Positions 47,830 to 56,891 are shown, counted from the first letter of the stretch. The stretch: DNA of 64,000 nt from Streptomyces shenzhenensis (GCF_003688995.1 NZ_PENI01000003.1:372001-436000), one strand, 5' to 3'. Notes: generated by a model not told the origin, from the sequence alone. A program made the numbers and translations.

Positions 47830-48364
47830 TCTCCTGGGGCGGCGTGGCGGCGCTGATCGCCCGCCGCCCCGCGGCGCGACCTGCGCATCCTCCGCATCGG
47901 GCCGCGGAAAGGCGGGTGTCGACGCAGGTCAGACCGCTGTTGACAGCCTGCGGCCGGGGGCCGGTAGGTTCGGCCGAGTCCACCACCGGACGCCCGACCG
48001 GGGAGCTTCCGTGCACGCGTCGCAGCGCCGCTGGGTCAGGGACGGTGTGCCGCACCGGGGCACCGTCGCTGGGAACCAGGCTCAGCACTCGCGCCGGCGA
48101 GGGAACGTTCCGGCCGGTCGGGGAGGTGCGACCCGGGTGGGGCCCGGACGCTCAGTAGACAACGGCTTTCGGTCGACCCGCAGCCAGCGGGTCCCAGGTC
48201 GGCCCGAAGGGCGCCGGGCCCCCATCCGCAGCGGCACATCCGCGCCGGTCGCGCACTCTTACCCCGCTCTTGCGGAATCGACACCGCCATACCAACGAGG
48301 CGGCACGTCACCGCAGGCCGTGGCCACTATGGTGGACGCCAGCGGACGACATGAAGGGGCAGCA
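47830..48364 (+). other. 535-bp spacer with a promoter, no clear gene
   Basis: A consensus-like promoter is present: TTGACA (47940-47945) and TAGGTT (47965-47970), 19 bp apart. A GTG at 48011 with GGGGAG five bases upstream opens a frame that continues into ppm1, but it encodes Arg/Gly/Pro-rich sequence without family resemblance, so I take it as a long 5' leader rather than an N-terminal extension. Nothing else was recognised. Confidence 0.45.
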
Positions 48365-49168
48365 GTGAACGACGGCGACGGGACCCCCGCGGCACAGGCC
48401 GGGGTACGGCAGTTCGGTCCGCTCGGTACGGCCTTGGTGATCATCCCGACCTACAACGAGGCGGAGAACATCAAGGCGATCGTCGGCCGGGTACGCAAGG
48501 CCGTTCCCGAGGCGCATGTGCTGGTGGCGGACGACAACAGTCCCGACGGCACGGGCAAGCTCGCCGACGAACTGGCCGTGGCGGACGACCACGTCCAGGT
48601 GCTGCACCGCAAGGGCAAGGAGGGCCTGGGCGCCGCCTACCTCGCGGGCTTCCGCTGGGGCCTGGAGCACGACTACGGCGTACTGATCGAGATGGACGCC
48701 GACGGCTCCCACCAGCCCGAGGAACTGCCCCGTCTGCTGACCGCGCTCAAGGGCGCCGACCTGGTGCTCGGCTCCCGCTGGGTGCCCGGCGGCCGGGTGG
48801 TGAACTGGCCCAAGAGCCGGGAGTACATCTCCCGCGGCGGCAGCCTCTACTCGCGGCTCGCCCTCGACCTGCCGCTGCGCGACATCACCGGCGGCTACCG
48901 CGCCTTCCGCCGCGAGACCCTCGAGGGCCTCGGCCTGGGCGAGGTCGCCTCGCAGGGCTACTGCTTCCAGGTCGACCTCGCCCGCCGTGCCGTCAAGGCG
49001 GGCTTCCATGTCGTCGAGGTGCCCATCACCTTCGTCGAGCGGGAACTGGGCGACTCCAAGATGAGCCGCGACATCCTCGTGGAGGCGCTGTGGCGGGTCA
49101 CGGCGTGGGGCGTGGGCGAGCGGGTCGGCAAGATCGCGGGCAAGGACAAGCCGGGCCCGGAGCGTTGA
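48365..49168 (+). CDS. ppm1: Polyprenol-phosphate mannose synthase
   Basis: A 267-residue GT2 enzyme that transfers mannose from GDP-mannose to polyprenyl phosphate for protein O-mannosylation and cell-envelope glycans. Blocks: ALVIIPTYNEAENIKAIVGRV, VLVADDNSPDGTGKLADEL, the metal site LIEMDADGSHQPEEL, LVLGSRWVPGG and DITGGYRAFRRETL. There are no membrane segments; in streptomycetes the acyltransferase partner is separate. Start GTG at 48365 with AAGGGG upstream. The fxsA gene follows 48 nt later. Confidence 0.95.
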   Translation: MNDGDGTPAAQAGVRQFGPLGTALVIIPTYNEAENIKAIVGRVRKAVPEAHVLVADDNSPDGTGKLADELAVADDHVQVLHRKGKEGLGAAYLAGFRWGLEHDYGVLIEMDADGSHQPEELPRLLTALKGADLVLGSRWVPGGRVVNWPKSREYISRGGSLYSRLALDLPLRDITGGYRAFRRETLEGLGLGEVASQGYCFQVDLARRAVKAGFHVVEVPITFVERELGDSKMSRDILVEALWRVTAWGVGERVGKIAGKDKPGPER

Positions 49169-49215
49169 CCGTCCCCCTTATCCCGCACTGAGCCGGGCCC
49201 AGGCACACTGGGAGC

Positions 49216-49773
49216 ATGACGACTGGCGCTCCGACCCCTCCGCAACCGACCCGGCCCCGGCGTTCCCGGCTGCGCCGGTACCTTCCGTTGGGCATCGCCG
49301 TCTGGCTCGTGCTGGAGATCTGGCTGCTGACCCAGGTCGCCGGCGCGGCGGGCGGGCTCACGGTGTTCCTGCTCCTGGTGGCCGGCGCCGTGGCCGGTTC
49401 GGTGGTCATCAAGCGGGCGGGCCGCCGCGCCTTCCGGAGCCTGAACGAGGCGCTGCAGCGCGGTGTCCCCCCGGAGCGCGGCGGCGGCAACGGCCTGATG
49501 ATGCTCGGCGGTCTGCTCCTGATGATCCCGGGCCTGATCTCGGACGCGGTGGGACTGCTGCTCCTGATCCCGCCGGTGCAGAAGGCGGTGAGCCGGGCTG
49601 CGGAGCGGGTCTTCGAGCGCAAGCTCCACAGGGCGGCCCCCGGCTCCCTCGGCGACGCCTTCCAGCAGGCCCGGATTCACCGCCCCGACGGCAAGGTGGT
49701 CCAGGGTGAGGTCATCAGGGACGACGTGCCGGGTGACGCGGCGCGCGAACCGCGCCCGCCCCTGACCCGCTGA
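49216..49773 (+). CDS. fxsA: FxsA-family membrane protein
   Basis: A 185-residue membrane protein with segments YLPLGIAVWLVLEIWLLTQVA, GGLTVFLLLVAGAVAGSVVI and LMMLGGLLLMIPGLISDAVGLLLLIPP (in parts); the block MLGGLLLMIPGLISD is the FxsA signature. In E. coli FxsA lowers phage-T7 exclusion by F plasmid; its normal role is not settled. Here it follows ppm1 and faces rbpA across a perfect 17-bp terminator. Confidence 0.9.
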   Translation: MTTGAPTPPQPTRPRRSRLRRYLPLGIAVWLVLEIWLLTQVAGAAGGLTVFLLLVAGAVAGSVVIKRAGRRAFRSLNEALQRGVPPERGGGNGLMMLGGLLLMIPGLISDAVGLLLLIPPVQKAVSRAAERVFERKLHRAAPGSLGDAFQQARIHRPDGKVVQGEVIRDDVPGDAAREPRPPLTR

Positions 49774-49821
49774 GGTCCTGGCGAGGCACCTGTGCCACCC
49801 GCTCGCCGGGTGGCGCAAAAC

Positions 49822-49862
49822 CCGCGGGCGCCGTACGTCTCGATCACGTACGGCGCCCGCGG
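49822..49862. terminator. Bidirectional terminator between fxsA and rbpA
   Basis: A perfect 17-bp inverted repeat, CCGCGGGCGCCGTACGT (49822-49838) and its complement (49846-49862), with a 7-nt loop, between convergent genes. Confidence 0.9.
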
Positions 49863-49895
49863 TCATGCAGGTGCGTTGTGTGTCCAGGCCGCCCG

Positions 49896-50270
49896 CTAGG
49901 CGGACTTGCGGCTGTCCCGGGGATGAATCGCGATGTTCATCGCCCCGGAGCGCAGCACCGCCAGGCGCTCCTCGAGGACCTCTTCCAGCTCCTCACGGGT
50001 GCGCCGCTCCATCAGCATGTCCCAATGGGTGCGCGCGGGCTTGGCCTTTTTCTCTTCCGGCCCTTCGCCGTCCACCAGGAGTGCCTGGGCACCGCAGACC
50101 TTGCACTCCCACTCCGGCGGGATCTCCGCCTCGACCGAGAAGGGCATCTCGAAGCGGTGCCCCTTCTCGCATGCGTACTCCACGGCCTGGCGCGGAGCCA
50201 GGTCGATGCCGCGGTCCGTCTCGTAGCTGGTCACCACGAGGCGCGTACCGCGAAGAGCTCGCTCACTCAT
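49896..50270 (-). CDS. rbpA: RNA polymerase-binding protein RbpA
   Basis: Binds RNA polymerase carrying the principal sigma factor and stabilises promoter opening; also linked to rifampicin tolerance. A 124-residue protein with the structural zinc ligands Cys34, His38, Cys56 and Cys59 (YACEKGHRF and WECKVCGAQ) and the sigma-interacting helix (HWDMLMERRTREELEEVLEERL in parts) near residues 82-103. A sigma-R promoter about 60-90 bp upstream matches the known oxidative control of rbpA. Confidence 0.97.
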   Translation of the reverse strand: MSERALRGTRLVVTSYETDRGIDLAPRQAVEYACEKGHRFEMPFSVEAEIPPEWECKVCGAQALLVDGEGPEEKKAKPARTHWDMLMERRTREELEEVLEERLAVLRSGAMNIAIHPRDSRKSA

Positions 50271-50331
50271 GAATCGTGCCTCCCGGGCTTGTCGCCCACA
50301 GGACAGGTGTCGCTGTCGTCGTCATCCGGTC

Positions 50332-50357
50332 AACGTCCGGTCGGCGGTAAAGATTCC
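50332..50357 (-). promoter_or_regulatory. Sigma-R promoter of rbpA
   Basis: Minus strand: GGAAT (50353-50357), exactly 18 bp, then GTT (50332-50334). This equals the sigma-R consensus GGAAT-N18-GTT used under thiol-oxidative stress. Confidence 0.85.
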
Positions 50358-50433
50358 CGTTCCGAGTCCCGTTCCGGGTCGTGCGTCGCCGTCGTAGCCG
50401 CCCCTTTTTCTACCCACCGGCGCCCGGTTTGTC

Positions 50434-50451
50434 ACATCTGCTAGCAGATGT
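50434..50451. promoter_or_regulatory. Perfect 18-bp palindrome upstream of rbpA
   Basis: ACATCTGCTAGCAGATGT reads the same on both strands with no spacer, flanked by GTC and CAC. It lies 77 bp upstream of the sigma-R promoter and 87 bp after the MFS stop. It is likelier a dimeric regulator's site than a terminator, because the two arms leave no loop. Confidence 0.5.
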
Positions 50452-50537
50452 CACCCAGCGTTTCAGCAGCTTTGACGCGCAGTAACGGTACGCCTGGCAG
50501 GCCAAACGCGTACACTACAGCCCTTTCGCGCCGAGCG

Positions 50538-51881
50538 CTAAATCTTCTCCGGAACCGGGTTGCCCGCCTCGCCGATGGCCCGCCGCACCGGCACCCGGGC
50601 GAGCAGCACGAACCCGATGACGAAGAAGGCCACCAGCGAGATGATCGCCGAGCGATAGCTGCCCGTCAGCTGGTAGGTGAGGCCGAACAGCAGCGGGCCG
50701 AGCCAGCTCATCCCGCGGTCGCTCACCTCGTAGGCCGCGAAGTACTCGGCCTCCTTGCCCGGCGGGACGAGATGCGAGAACAGCGACCGGGACAGCGCCT
50801 GGCTGCCGCCGAGCACCAGCCCGATCCCGGCGGCCAGCACGAAGAACCCCACCGGCACCCCGGCGGGCAGGAAGTACCCGGCCGCCAGCGTGAGCGTCCA
50901 GGCGACGAGCGAGCCGAGGATCGTGCGCTGTGCGCCGTGGATCCTGGCCAGCCGCCCCATCGCCAGCGCCCCGGCCACGGCCAGCACCTGCACCAGCAGC
51001 ACCGCGACGATGAGCGTGGACTGGCCGAGTCCCAGTTCCTCGGAGCCGTAGACCGAGGCCTGCGAGATCACCGTCTGGATGCCGTCGTTGTAGACGAGGT
51101 ACGCCAGCAGGAAGGCCAGTGTCAGCGGGTGCCGGCGCATGTCACGGACGGTCGCCGCGAGCTGCCGCAGCCCCGGGGCCCCGACCGGGGCGGCCGTGGA
51201 CCGGCGGTCCCGCAGCCGGCGCAGCGGCACCAGCGCGAACGCGCCCCACCACAGGCCGGCCGAGGCCAGACAGACCCGCACCGCGGCCGTCTCGGAGAGG
51301 CCGAAGGAGTCGTGCCCCGAGTAGAGGACCAGATTGACGATCAGCACCAGGGCGCCGGCCGCGTACCCGAAGGCCCAGCCCCGCGAGGAGACCGCGTCGC
51401 GCTCCTCGGGCGGCGCGATCTGCGGCAGATAGGAGTTGTAGAGCATCATCGCCACGGACTGGGCGGCGTTCGCGACGATCAGCAGCAGGCCGCCGAGCAG
51501 ATAGCGGTCCCCGTCCAGGAAGAACATCGCCGTTGTCGCCGCCGCACCCGTGTACGCGGCGGCCCCGAGCAGGTGCTTCTTGCGGCCGGTGCGGTCGGCC
51601 AGGCCGCCCACCAACGGCATCACCACGACCGCGAGGATCACCGACAGGGACACCGAGTAGGCGAAGAAGGACCCGGCCCGCACGGGTATCCCGAGCGGGT
51701 GCACAAAGCCGTCGGCGTCCGCGGCCGACTCCGCGACCGACGTCAGATAGGGGCCGAGGAAGACGGTGACCACGCTCGTCGAATAGACCGAGCACGCCCA
51801 GTCGTAGAAGTACCAGCCGCGCTGCTCGCGCCGCCGTTCGGCGACATCGTCCGCCCCCGCCCGCACGGTCTGAGTGCCCAC
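50538..51881 (-). CDS. UMF1/Atg22-type MFS transporter
   Basis: A 447-residue membrane protein with 12 hydrophobic segments. The N-terminal WYFYDWACSVYSTSVVTVFLGPYLT is the hallmark of the UMF1 branch; loop 2-3 is GGLADRTGRKKHLLG. UMF1 proteins are distant from drug pumps and include amino acid effluxers of yeast vacuoles; bacterial substrates are not known. It lies upstream of rbpA on the same strand, separated by a palindrome and the sigma-R promoter. Confidence 0.88.
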   Translation of the reverse strand: MGTQTVRAGADDVAERRREQRGWYFYDWACSVYSTSVVTVFLGPYLTSVAESAADADGFVHPLGIPVRAGSFFAYSVSLSVILAVVVMPLVGGLADRTGRKKHLLGAAAYTGAAATTAMFFLDGDRYLLGGLLLIVANAAQSVAMMLYNSYLPQIAPPEERDAVSSRGWAFGYAAGALVLIVNLVLYSGHDSFGLSETAAVRVCLASAGLWWGAFALVPLRRLRDRRSTAAPVGAPGLRQLAATVRDMRRHPLTLAFLLAYLVYNDGIQTVISQASVYGSEELGLGQSTLIVAVLLVQVLAVAGALAMGRLARIHGAQRTILGSLVAWTLTLAAGYFLPAGVPVGFFVLAAGIGLVLGGSQALSRSLFSHLVPPGKEAEYFAAYEVSDRGMSWLGPLLFGLTYQLTGSYRSAIISLVAFFVIGFVLLARVPVRRAIGEAGNPVPEKI

Positions 51882-51951
51882 CCGTGCCCTCGCCTCCCCG
51901 CTGAAGGTGCCGCCTGAAGCGCCGTGCGTCGGTCCGCCGGGACCGGGGTGT

Positions 51952-52719
51952 TCAGACCCAGACGCCCCGGTCCTGCATGACCTCGCGCAGCGTGTCGATG
52001 TGATCGGTCATGATGCCATCGACTCCGAGGTCGAGGAGCCGGTGCATCCGATCCGGTTCGTTGATCGTCCAGACGTGTACCTGCAGCCCGTGCGCGTGGG
52101 CGGCGCGCACGAAGCGGTGGTCGACCACCGGGACACCCGACTGGGACTCCGGGACCTGGGCGGCGACCGCGGACCGGCGCACGGCGGCCGGCAGCCCCCA
52201 GGAGCGCAGCCGCAGATTGAGCACGCCCCGGGTGCCGAACGACGTGGCGAGCCGCGGCCCGGCGAGCCGCTGGGCGCGCAGCACCCGCGCCTCGGAGAAG
52301 GAGCCGACACAGACCCGGCCCCAGGAGTCCGTGCGCTCGACCAGCTCCAGGAACGGCCGCAGGGTCGGCTCCGTCTTGAGGTCGACGTTCCAGCGCACCC
52401 CGGGGAACGTCTCCAGCAACTCCTCGAACAGCGGCACCGGCTCGCTGCCCGCCACCCGCGCCTGCCGCACCTGCGACCACGGGAGGTCGGCGATCCGGCC
52501 CGCTCCGTCGGTGACCCGGTCGAGGGTGTCGTCGTGGAAGGCGACGAGCTTCCCGTCCGCCGTGAGGTGCACATCGGTCTCGATGTACCGGTAGCCGAGG
52601 CCGACCGCGCGCCTGAACTGCGCCACGGTGTTCTCCAGACCGTCGGCGGCGCCGCCCCGGTGGGCGAACGGGATCGGGCCTGGATGGTCGAGGTACGGGT
52701 GGCGTTTCGGCGTGCTCAC
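51952..52719 (-). CDS. Glycerophosphodiester phosphodiesterase, cytoplasmic type
   Basis: Hydrolyses glycerophosphodiesters to glycerol 3-phosphate and an alcohol. A 255-residue TIM barrel with IPFAHRGGAADGLENTVAQF (first catalytic His and Glu), YIETDVHLTADGKLVAFHDDTLDRVT (metal residues and second His) and WNVDLKTEPTLRP, ending DGIMTDHIDTLREVM. No signal peptide, so it resembles UgpQ. GTG at 52719 overlaps the stop of the YczE-type gene (GTGA), so the two are coupled. Confidence 0.92.
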   Translation of the reverse strand: MSTPKRHPYLDHPGPIPFAHRGGAADGLENTVAQFRRAVGLGYRYIETDVHLTADGKLVAFHDDTLDRVTDGAGRIADLPWSQVRQARVAGSEPVPLFEELLETFPGVRWNVDLKTEPTLRPFLELVERTDSWGRVCVGSFSEARVLRAQRLAGPRLATSFGTRGVLNLRLRSWGLPAAVRRSAVAAQVPESQSGVPVVDHRFVRAAHAHGLQVHVWTINEPDRMHRLLDLGVDGIMTDHIDTLREVMQDRGVWV

Positions 52720-53405
52720 GGACGCAGTATCACCCGTTCGGGTGACCCGGTGGCAACGGCGGTGCTGCCGTGGGATGCCGGCGGGACGGCGAACACCCGC
52801 AGGAAGAGCTGCGCCAGCGGACCGATGGACACCGCGTACAGCAGGGTGCCCACACCGATGGTGCCGCCGAGGGCGAAGCCGGTGCCGACGACCGCGACCT
52901 CGATCGCCGTGCGCATCAGCCGGATCGAGCGGCCGGTGCGCCGGTGCAGTCCCGTCATCAGACCGTCCCGCGGGCCCGGGCCGAAACGCGCCGCTATGTA
53001 GAGGCCGGTCGCCGCGCCGTTGAGCACGATGCCCGCGAGCAGCAGGGGTATCCGCACCGCGAGCGCGGGCGCCTCGGGGACGAGGGCGAGCGTGCCGTCC
53101 ATGGCGAGGCCGACGACGAAGACATTGGAGACCGTGCCGAGGCCCGGCCGCTGGCGCAGCGGGATCCACAGCAGCAGCACCGCGGCACCCACGGCGATCG
53201 ACACCACGCCGATGGTCAGCCCGGTGAGCCGGGCGAGGCCCTGGTGCAGCACGTTCCAGGGCTCCAGGCCCAGGCCCGCCTCGACGAGGAGCGCCGAGCT
53301 CGCGCCGTACAGCACGAGCCCGGCATACAGCTGGATCAACCGTCGCCCGAGACGGCCCTGTGTGGACAAGAGGTACTCCCTGGTGGTGTCGGTGGCCTGA
53401 TTCAT
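52716..53405 (-). CDS. YczE/YitT-type integral membrane protein
   Basis: A roughly 229-residue protein with five or six hydrophobic segments (LIQLYAGLVLYGASSALLVEAGLGLEPWNVLHQGLARLTGLTIG in parts; GPGPRDGLMTGLHRRTGRSIRLMRTAIEV). This family is often found beside MocR-type regulators, as here. The start at 53405 (MNQATDTT) leaves a 64-bp gap to the divergent MocR gene for a shared promoter; the longer start at 53435 would leave 34 bp. Function unknown, possibly transport of a small molecule sensed by the MocR partner. Confidence 0.85.
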   Translation of the reverse strand: MNQATDTTREYLLSTQGRLGRRLIQLYAGLVLYGASSALLVEAGLGLEPWNVLHQGLARLTGLTIGVVSIAVGAAVLLLWIPLRQRPGLGTVSNVFVVGLAMDGTLALVPEAPALAVRIPLLLAGIVLNGAATGLYIAARFGPGPRDGLMTGLHRRTGRSIRLMRTAIEVAVVGTGFALGGTIGVGTLLYAVSIGPLAQLFLRVFAVPPASHGSTAVATGSPERVILRP

Positions 53406-53469
53406 GACACTCTGTGGCCGGGAAGGAAACGCCATCCAGGGCCAATTCTAGGAAGGTGGACTGATCTCC

Positions 53470-54978
53470 ATGGCACAGTGGACCTCGGCAGTGGGGGCCG
53501 CGCAGCTCGCACGGCTGCTCACCTCCCAGCAGGACCGCCCGGCCGGCCCCGGCACACGCCGTCCGCCCGCCTACCGCGCGCTCGCCGACGGCATCAGGCT
53601 GCTGGTGCTGGAGGGGAGGGTGCCGGTGGCCGCCCGGCTGCCCGCCGAACGCGAACTGGCCCTGGCGCTGTCCGTGAGCCGCACCACGGTCGCCGCCGCC
53701 TACGAGGCGCTGCGCGCCGAGGGCTTCCTGGAGTCCCGCCGCGGCGCGGGCAGCTGGACCGCCGTGCCGGCCGGGAACCCGCTGCCCGCGCGCGGGCTCG
53801 AACCGCTCCCGCCCGAGGCGCTCGGCTCGATGATCGACCTCGGCTGCGCGGCCCTGCCCGCGCCGGAGCCGTGGCTCACCCGCGCCGTCCAGGGCGCCCT
53901 GGAGGAACTGCCCCCGTACGCCCACACCCACGGCGACTACCCGGCCGGACTCCCGGCCCTGCGCGCGATGATCGCCGAGCGCTACACCGCGCGCGGGATC
54001 CCGACCATGCCCGAACAGATCATGGTCACGACCGGCGCGATGGGCGCGATCGACGCGATCTGCCACCTCTTCGCGGGGCGCGGCGAGCGCATCGCGGTGG
54101 AGTCGCCGTCGTACGCCAACATCCTCCAGCTGATGCGGGAGGCGGGCGCCCGGCTGGTCCCCGTCGCGATGGCCGAGGGGCTCTCCGGCTGGGACCTGGA
54201 CCGCTGGCGTCAGGTGCTGCGCGAGGCGGCGCCCCGACTCGCCTATGTCGTCGCCGACTTCCACAACCCCACCGGGGCGCTCGCCGACGACGACCAGCGG
54301 CGCCGGCTGGTGGACGCGGCCCGCTCGGCGGGCACGGTGCTCGTCGCCGACGAGACGATGACCGAGCTGTGGCTGGACGAGGACCTCGACCGGGCCTCGA
54401 TGCCGCGGCCGGTCTGCGGCTTCGACCCGGCCGGCTCGACGGTGATCACGGTCGGCTCGGCCAGCAAGGCGTTCTGGGCGGGGATGCGCATCGGCTGGGT
54501 GCGCGCCGCCCCCGATGTGATCCGCAGCCTGGTCGCGGCGCGTGCGTACGCCGACCTGGGCACACCCGTGCTGGAGCAGCTCGCCGTCAACTGGCTGTTC
54601 AGCACGGGGGGCTGGGAGCAGGCGGTGGAACTGCGCCGGGGCCAGGCCCGGGAGAACCGGGACGCGCTGGTGGCGGCGGTACGGCGGGAGCTGCCGGACT
54701 GGGAGTTCGCGGTGCCCCGCGGCGGGCTCACGCTGTGGGTGCGCGCGGGCGGTCTGTCGGGTTCACGGCTGGCGGAGGTGGGGGAGCGGGTCGGAGTGCG
54801 GGTCCCCTCGGGCCCCCGCTTCGGTGTCGACGGCGCCTTCGAGGGTTATGTGCGGCTGCCGTTCACGGTCGGCGGCGCGGTGGCGGAGGAGGCGGCGATC
54901 CGCCTGGCGGCAGCGGCCCGCCTGGTGGAGACGGGCGCGACCACGGGGACGGAGGCACCGCGGACGTTCGTCGCGTAG
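53470..54978 (+). CDS. MocR-type regulator (GntR HTH plus aminotransferase fold)
   Basis: A 502-residue PLP-binding regulator. The winged HTH is PPAYRALADGIRLLVLEGRV then LPAERELALALSVSRTTVAAAYEALRAEGF (about residues 32-92). The aminotransferase-like part (about 120-490) has VTTGAMGAIDAICHLF, DFHNPTGALADD and the PLP Lys in VGSASKAFWAGMRIGW. The intact Lys suggests it senses a PLP-linked ligand. It is divergent from the YczE-type gene, its likely target. Confidence 0.92.
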   Translation: MAQWTSAVGAAQLARLLTSQQDRPAGPGTRRPPAYRALADGIRLLVLEGRVPVAARLPAERELALALSVSRTTVAAAYEALRAEGFLESRRGAGSWTAVPAGNPLPARGLEPLPPEALGSMIDLGCAALPAPEPWLTRAVQGALEELPPYAHTHGDYPAGLPALRAMIAERYTARGIPTMPEQIMVTTGAMGAIDAICHLFAGRGERIAVESPSYANILQLMREAGARLVPVAMAEGLSGWDLDRWRQVLREAAPRLAYVVADFHNPTGALADDDQRRRLVDAARSAGTVLVADETMTELWLDEDLDRASMPRPVCGFDPAGSTVITVGSASKAFWAGMRIGWVRAAPDVIRSLVAARAYADLGTPVLEQLAVNWLFSTGGWEQAVELRRGQARENRDALVAAVRRELPDWEFAVPRGGLTLWVRAGGLSGSRLAEVGERVGVRVPSGPRFGVDGAFEGYVRLPFTVGGAVAEEAAIRLAAAARLVETGATTGTEAPRTFVA

Positions 54979-55009
54979 CGGCGCCGGGCCGCCCCGCCGG
55001 GCGGCCGGG

Positions 55010-56851
55010 TCAGGAGGGGCTCTCCGCGGCGACGGCGTCCGCCACGGCGGTCTTCGGGGCGGGCGTCTTCACGGGCGCCGTCTCCACCGGGAACTTCTCC
55101 GCCGGAAACTTTTCCACCTGGGACTTCTCCGCCGGGACCGCCGCCACGGGGACGGTCACCGCCGGGACCGTATTCACGGGGACCGCTCTCACCGGGGCTG
55201 TCGCCACGGGGACCGTTTCCGCCGGAGCCGTTCGCGCAGGGGCTGTTTCCGCCGGGGCCGTCCCCGCCGGTGGCGGCAGCGGCGCCGGTTCCGCCGGCTC
55301 CGGTTCGGCCGGCTCCGCTCGGGCCGGGTCCGCGTCCGCGGGCGCGGTGCGTGGCGGGAGCAGCGCCAGCACCGCCTGCCGGTCGGTGTCGCTCGTGGCG
55401 TCGTCGTACGGGTCCGGCGTCGCGGGGACCTGCAACCGGTGGACGGGGCCGTCGCCCAGCCGGGCGTAGCCGCGCCCCGGCGGCATCTGGGCCGGCGGAG
55501 TCGTGCGCGGCGGCACACCCATGACCGCCGCCGACTGCTCCGGCGTGGCGGGCCCGAGCACGACACGCGCGCGTGTGTGCTGGCGCACCGCGTCACCGAG
55601 CGCGTCCACGTGGTCGAAGCCCTCGGCGACCACGACGGTCACGTTGGCCGCGCGTCCGTGCCGCAGCGGCACCTGGAGCAGGGACTGCGGATCCCTGCGG
55701 CCCTCCGCGCCGGCCAGATGGGTGAGGGCGCCCGGCCGGTCCAGCAGGATCCACAGCGGCCGCCTGGTGTCGTCCGGCAGCGGATGCCCGGCCTGCCGGG
55801 CCTGGTTGGCCGCGATGAGCCGGCGCTCCGTCTCGTGCGCCGCCCACTCCAGGCTCGCCAGCGCCCCGGTGAGCCCGCACTCGACGCCCAGGACCCCGTC
55901 CCGCCCGGTCAGGCTGGCGTACTCGCCGGTGCCGCCGCCCTCGACGATCAGCACGTCGCCGTACTGGAGAGCCTGGAGGGCGATGGACCGCAGCAGAGTG
56001 GAGGACCCGCTGCCGGGCTGGCCCATCACCAGCAGGTGCGGCTCGGTCGAGCGGATTCCGGTGCGCCACACGACCGGCGGGACGTCGCGCTGCTCTTCGC
56101 CGTAGCCGAGCGGGAGCGTGCGCTGCACCTCGGACGGGTCGGTGAAGCCGAGCACCGTCTCGCCCGGCGCGGTGACGAAGCGCTGGGCGGCGATGTCGGT
56201 GGGCAGCGGCGCGAGGACGCCGACCGCGAGCTGGTTGACCTCCTCGTCCCACGCGAAGTGGTACTCGCGGCCCCGCCCGGCCTTGGCGGCGAGCAGCTGC
56301 TCGATCCGGGCGCGGGGCCCGGCCTCGCCGTCGGGGAAGTACGCCGGGTAGCGGATCACCAGGTGAGCCACGCGCCCCGCGTCGTCGAAGTCGTGCTGGG
56401 GGAAGGCCTTCTCCCAGTCCCCGCCGTGCTCGAAGAGCGGCGCCGGGTCCTCGGGGATCGAGAAGTACGGCACCAGGGACTCGTACAGCGACTGCAGGCG
56501 CTGCGTCTGGGACTCGTCGGGACCCTCGGGCTCGGCCGGGGTGCGGTCCCGGCCGTGCCAGCCCGCCGCCGCCATCAGCGCGATGGCGGCGAGCAGCGGT
56601 CCGTACGGGGCGAGCACCACGACCAGGATCACCGAGGCCACCAGGAACAGCAGCGGCCCGCGCTTGTCCTTGGGTGTGTCCGTCCACTTGCGCCGCCCGG
56701 CCGCCGCCAGCCGGCGCAGCCCGCGCGAGAGGGTGATCAGCGGGTGGAGGACGTCGGTGGCGCTGTCGGCCGCCGTCCGGGCCAGCTCCCGGCTCCTGGC
56801 GAGCTGCGCGCTGCCGTTGCTCAGAATGCGGGGGAGGGGGCGCCGGGCCAC
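55010..56851 (-). CDS. sffA: SpoIIIE/FtsK-like sporulation-septum protein SffA
   Basis: A 613-residue membrane protein. Two segments (PLLFLVASVILVVVLAPYGPLLAAIALMAAAGW) lie near residues 65-100, then a P-loop-like domain (about 270-480) with MGQPGSGSSTLLRSI and LWILLDRPGAL. The usual Walker Lys is Ser (GSGSST). A degenerate Pro/Ala/Thr/Val repeat tail begins near residue 520 (ETVPVATAPVRAVPV, EKSQVEKFPAEKFPVE). By family and by order next to smeA, it is the SffA protein targeted to sporulation septa in S. coelicolor. GTG at 56851 with GGAGAC upstream. Confidence 0.85.
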   Translation of the reverse strand: MARRPLPRILSNGSAQLARSRELARTAADSATDVLHPLITLSRGLRRLAAAGRRKWTDTPKDKRGPLLFLVASVILVVVLAPYGPLLAAIALMAAAGWHGRDRTPAEPEGPDESQTQRLQSLYESLVPYFSIPEDPAPLFEHGGDWEKAFPQHDFDDAGRVAHLVIRYPAYFPDGEAGPRARIEQLLAAKAGRGREYHFAWDEEVNQLAVGVLAPLPTDIAAQRFVTAPGETVLGFTDPSEVQRTLPLGYGEEQRDVPPVVWRTGIRSTEPHLLVMGQPGSGSSTLLRSIALQALQYGDVLIVEGGGTGEYASLTGRDGVLGVECGLTGALASLEWAAHETERRLIAANQARQAGHPLPDDTRRPLWILLDRPGALTHLAGAEGRRDPQSLLQVPLRHGRAANVTVVVAEGFDHVDALGDAVRQHTRARVVLGPATPEQSAAVMGVPPRTTPPAQMPPGRGYARLGDGPVHRLQVPATPDPYDDATSDTDRQAVLALLPPRTAPADADPARAEPAEPEPAEPAPLPPPAGTAPAETAPARTAPAETVPVATAPVRAVPVNTVPAVTVPVAAVPAEKSQVEKFPAEKFPVETAPVKTPAPKTAVADAVAAESPS

Positions 56852-56891
56852 TGCTGTCTCCTGACGGTGCGTACGGGCGGGGCGGTCGGCG

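Noticed and set aside
48011..48364. N-terminal extension of ppm1 from GTG 48011
   Set aside because: The 118 extra residues are Arg/Gly/Pro-rich and unlike any Ppm1 family start; GTG 48365 has its own ribosome site.
50434..50451. Terminator of the MFS gene
   Set aside because: The palindrome has no loop bases and lies about 90 bp from the stop; a regulator site fits better.
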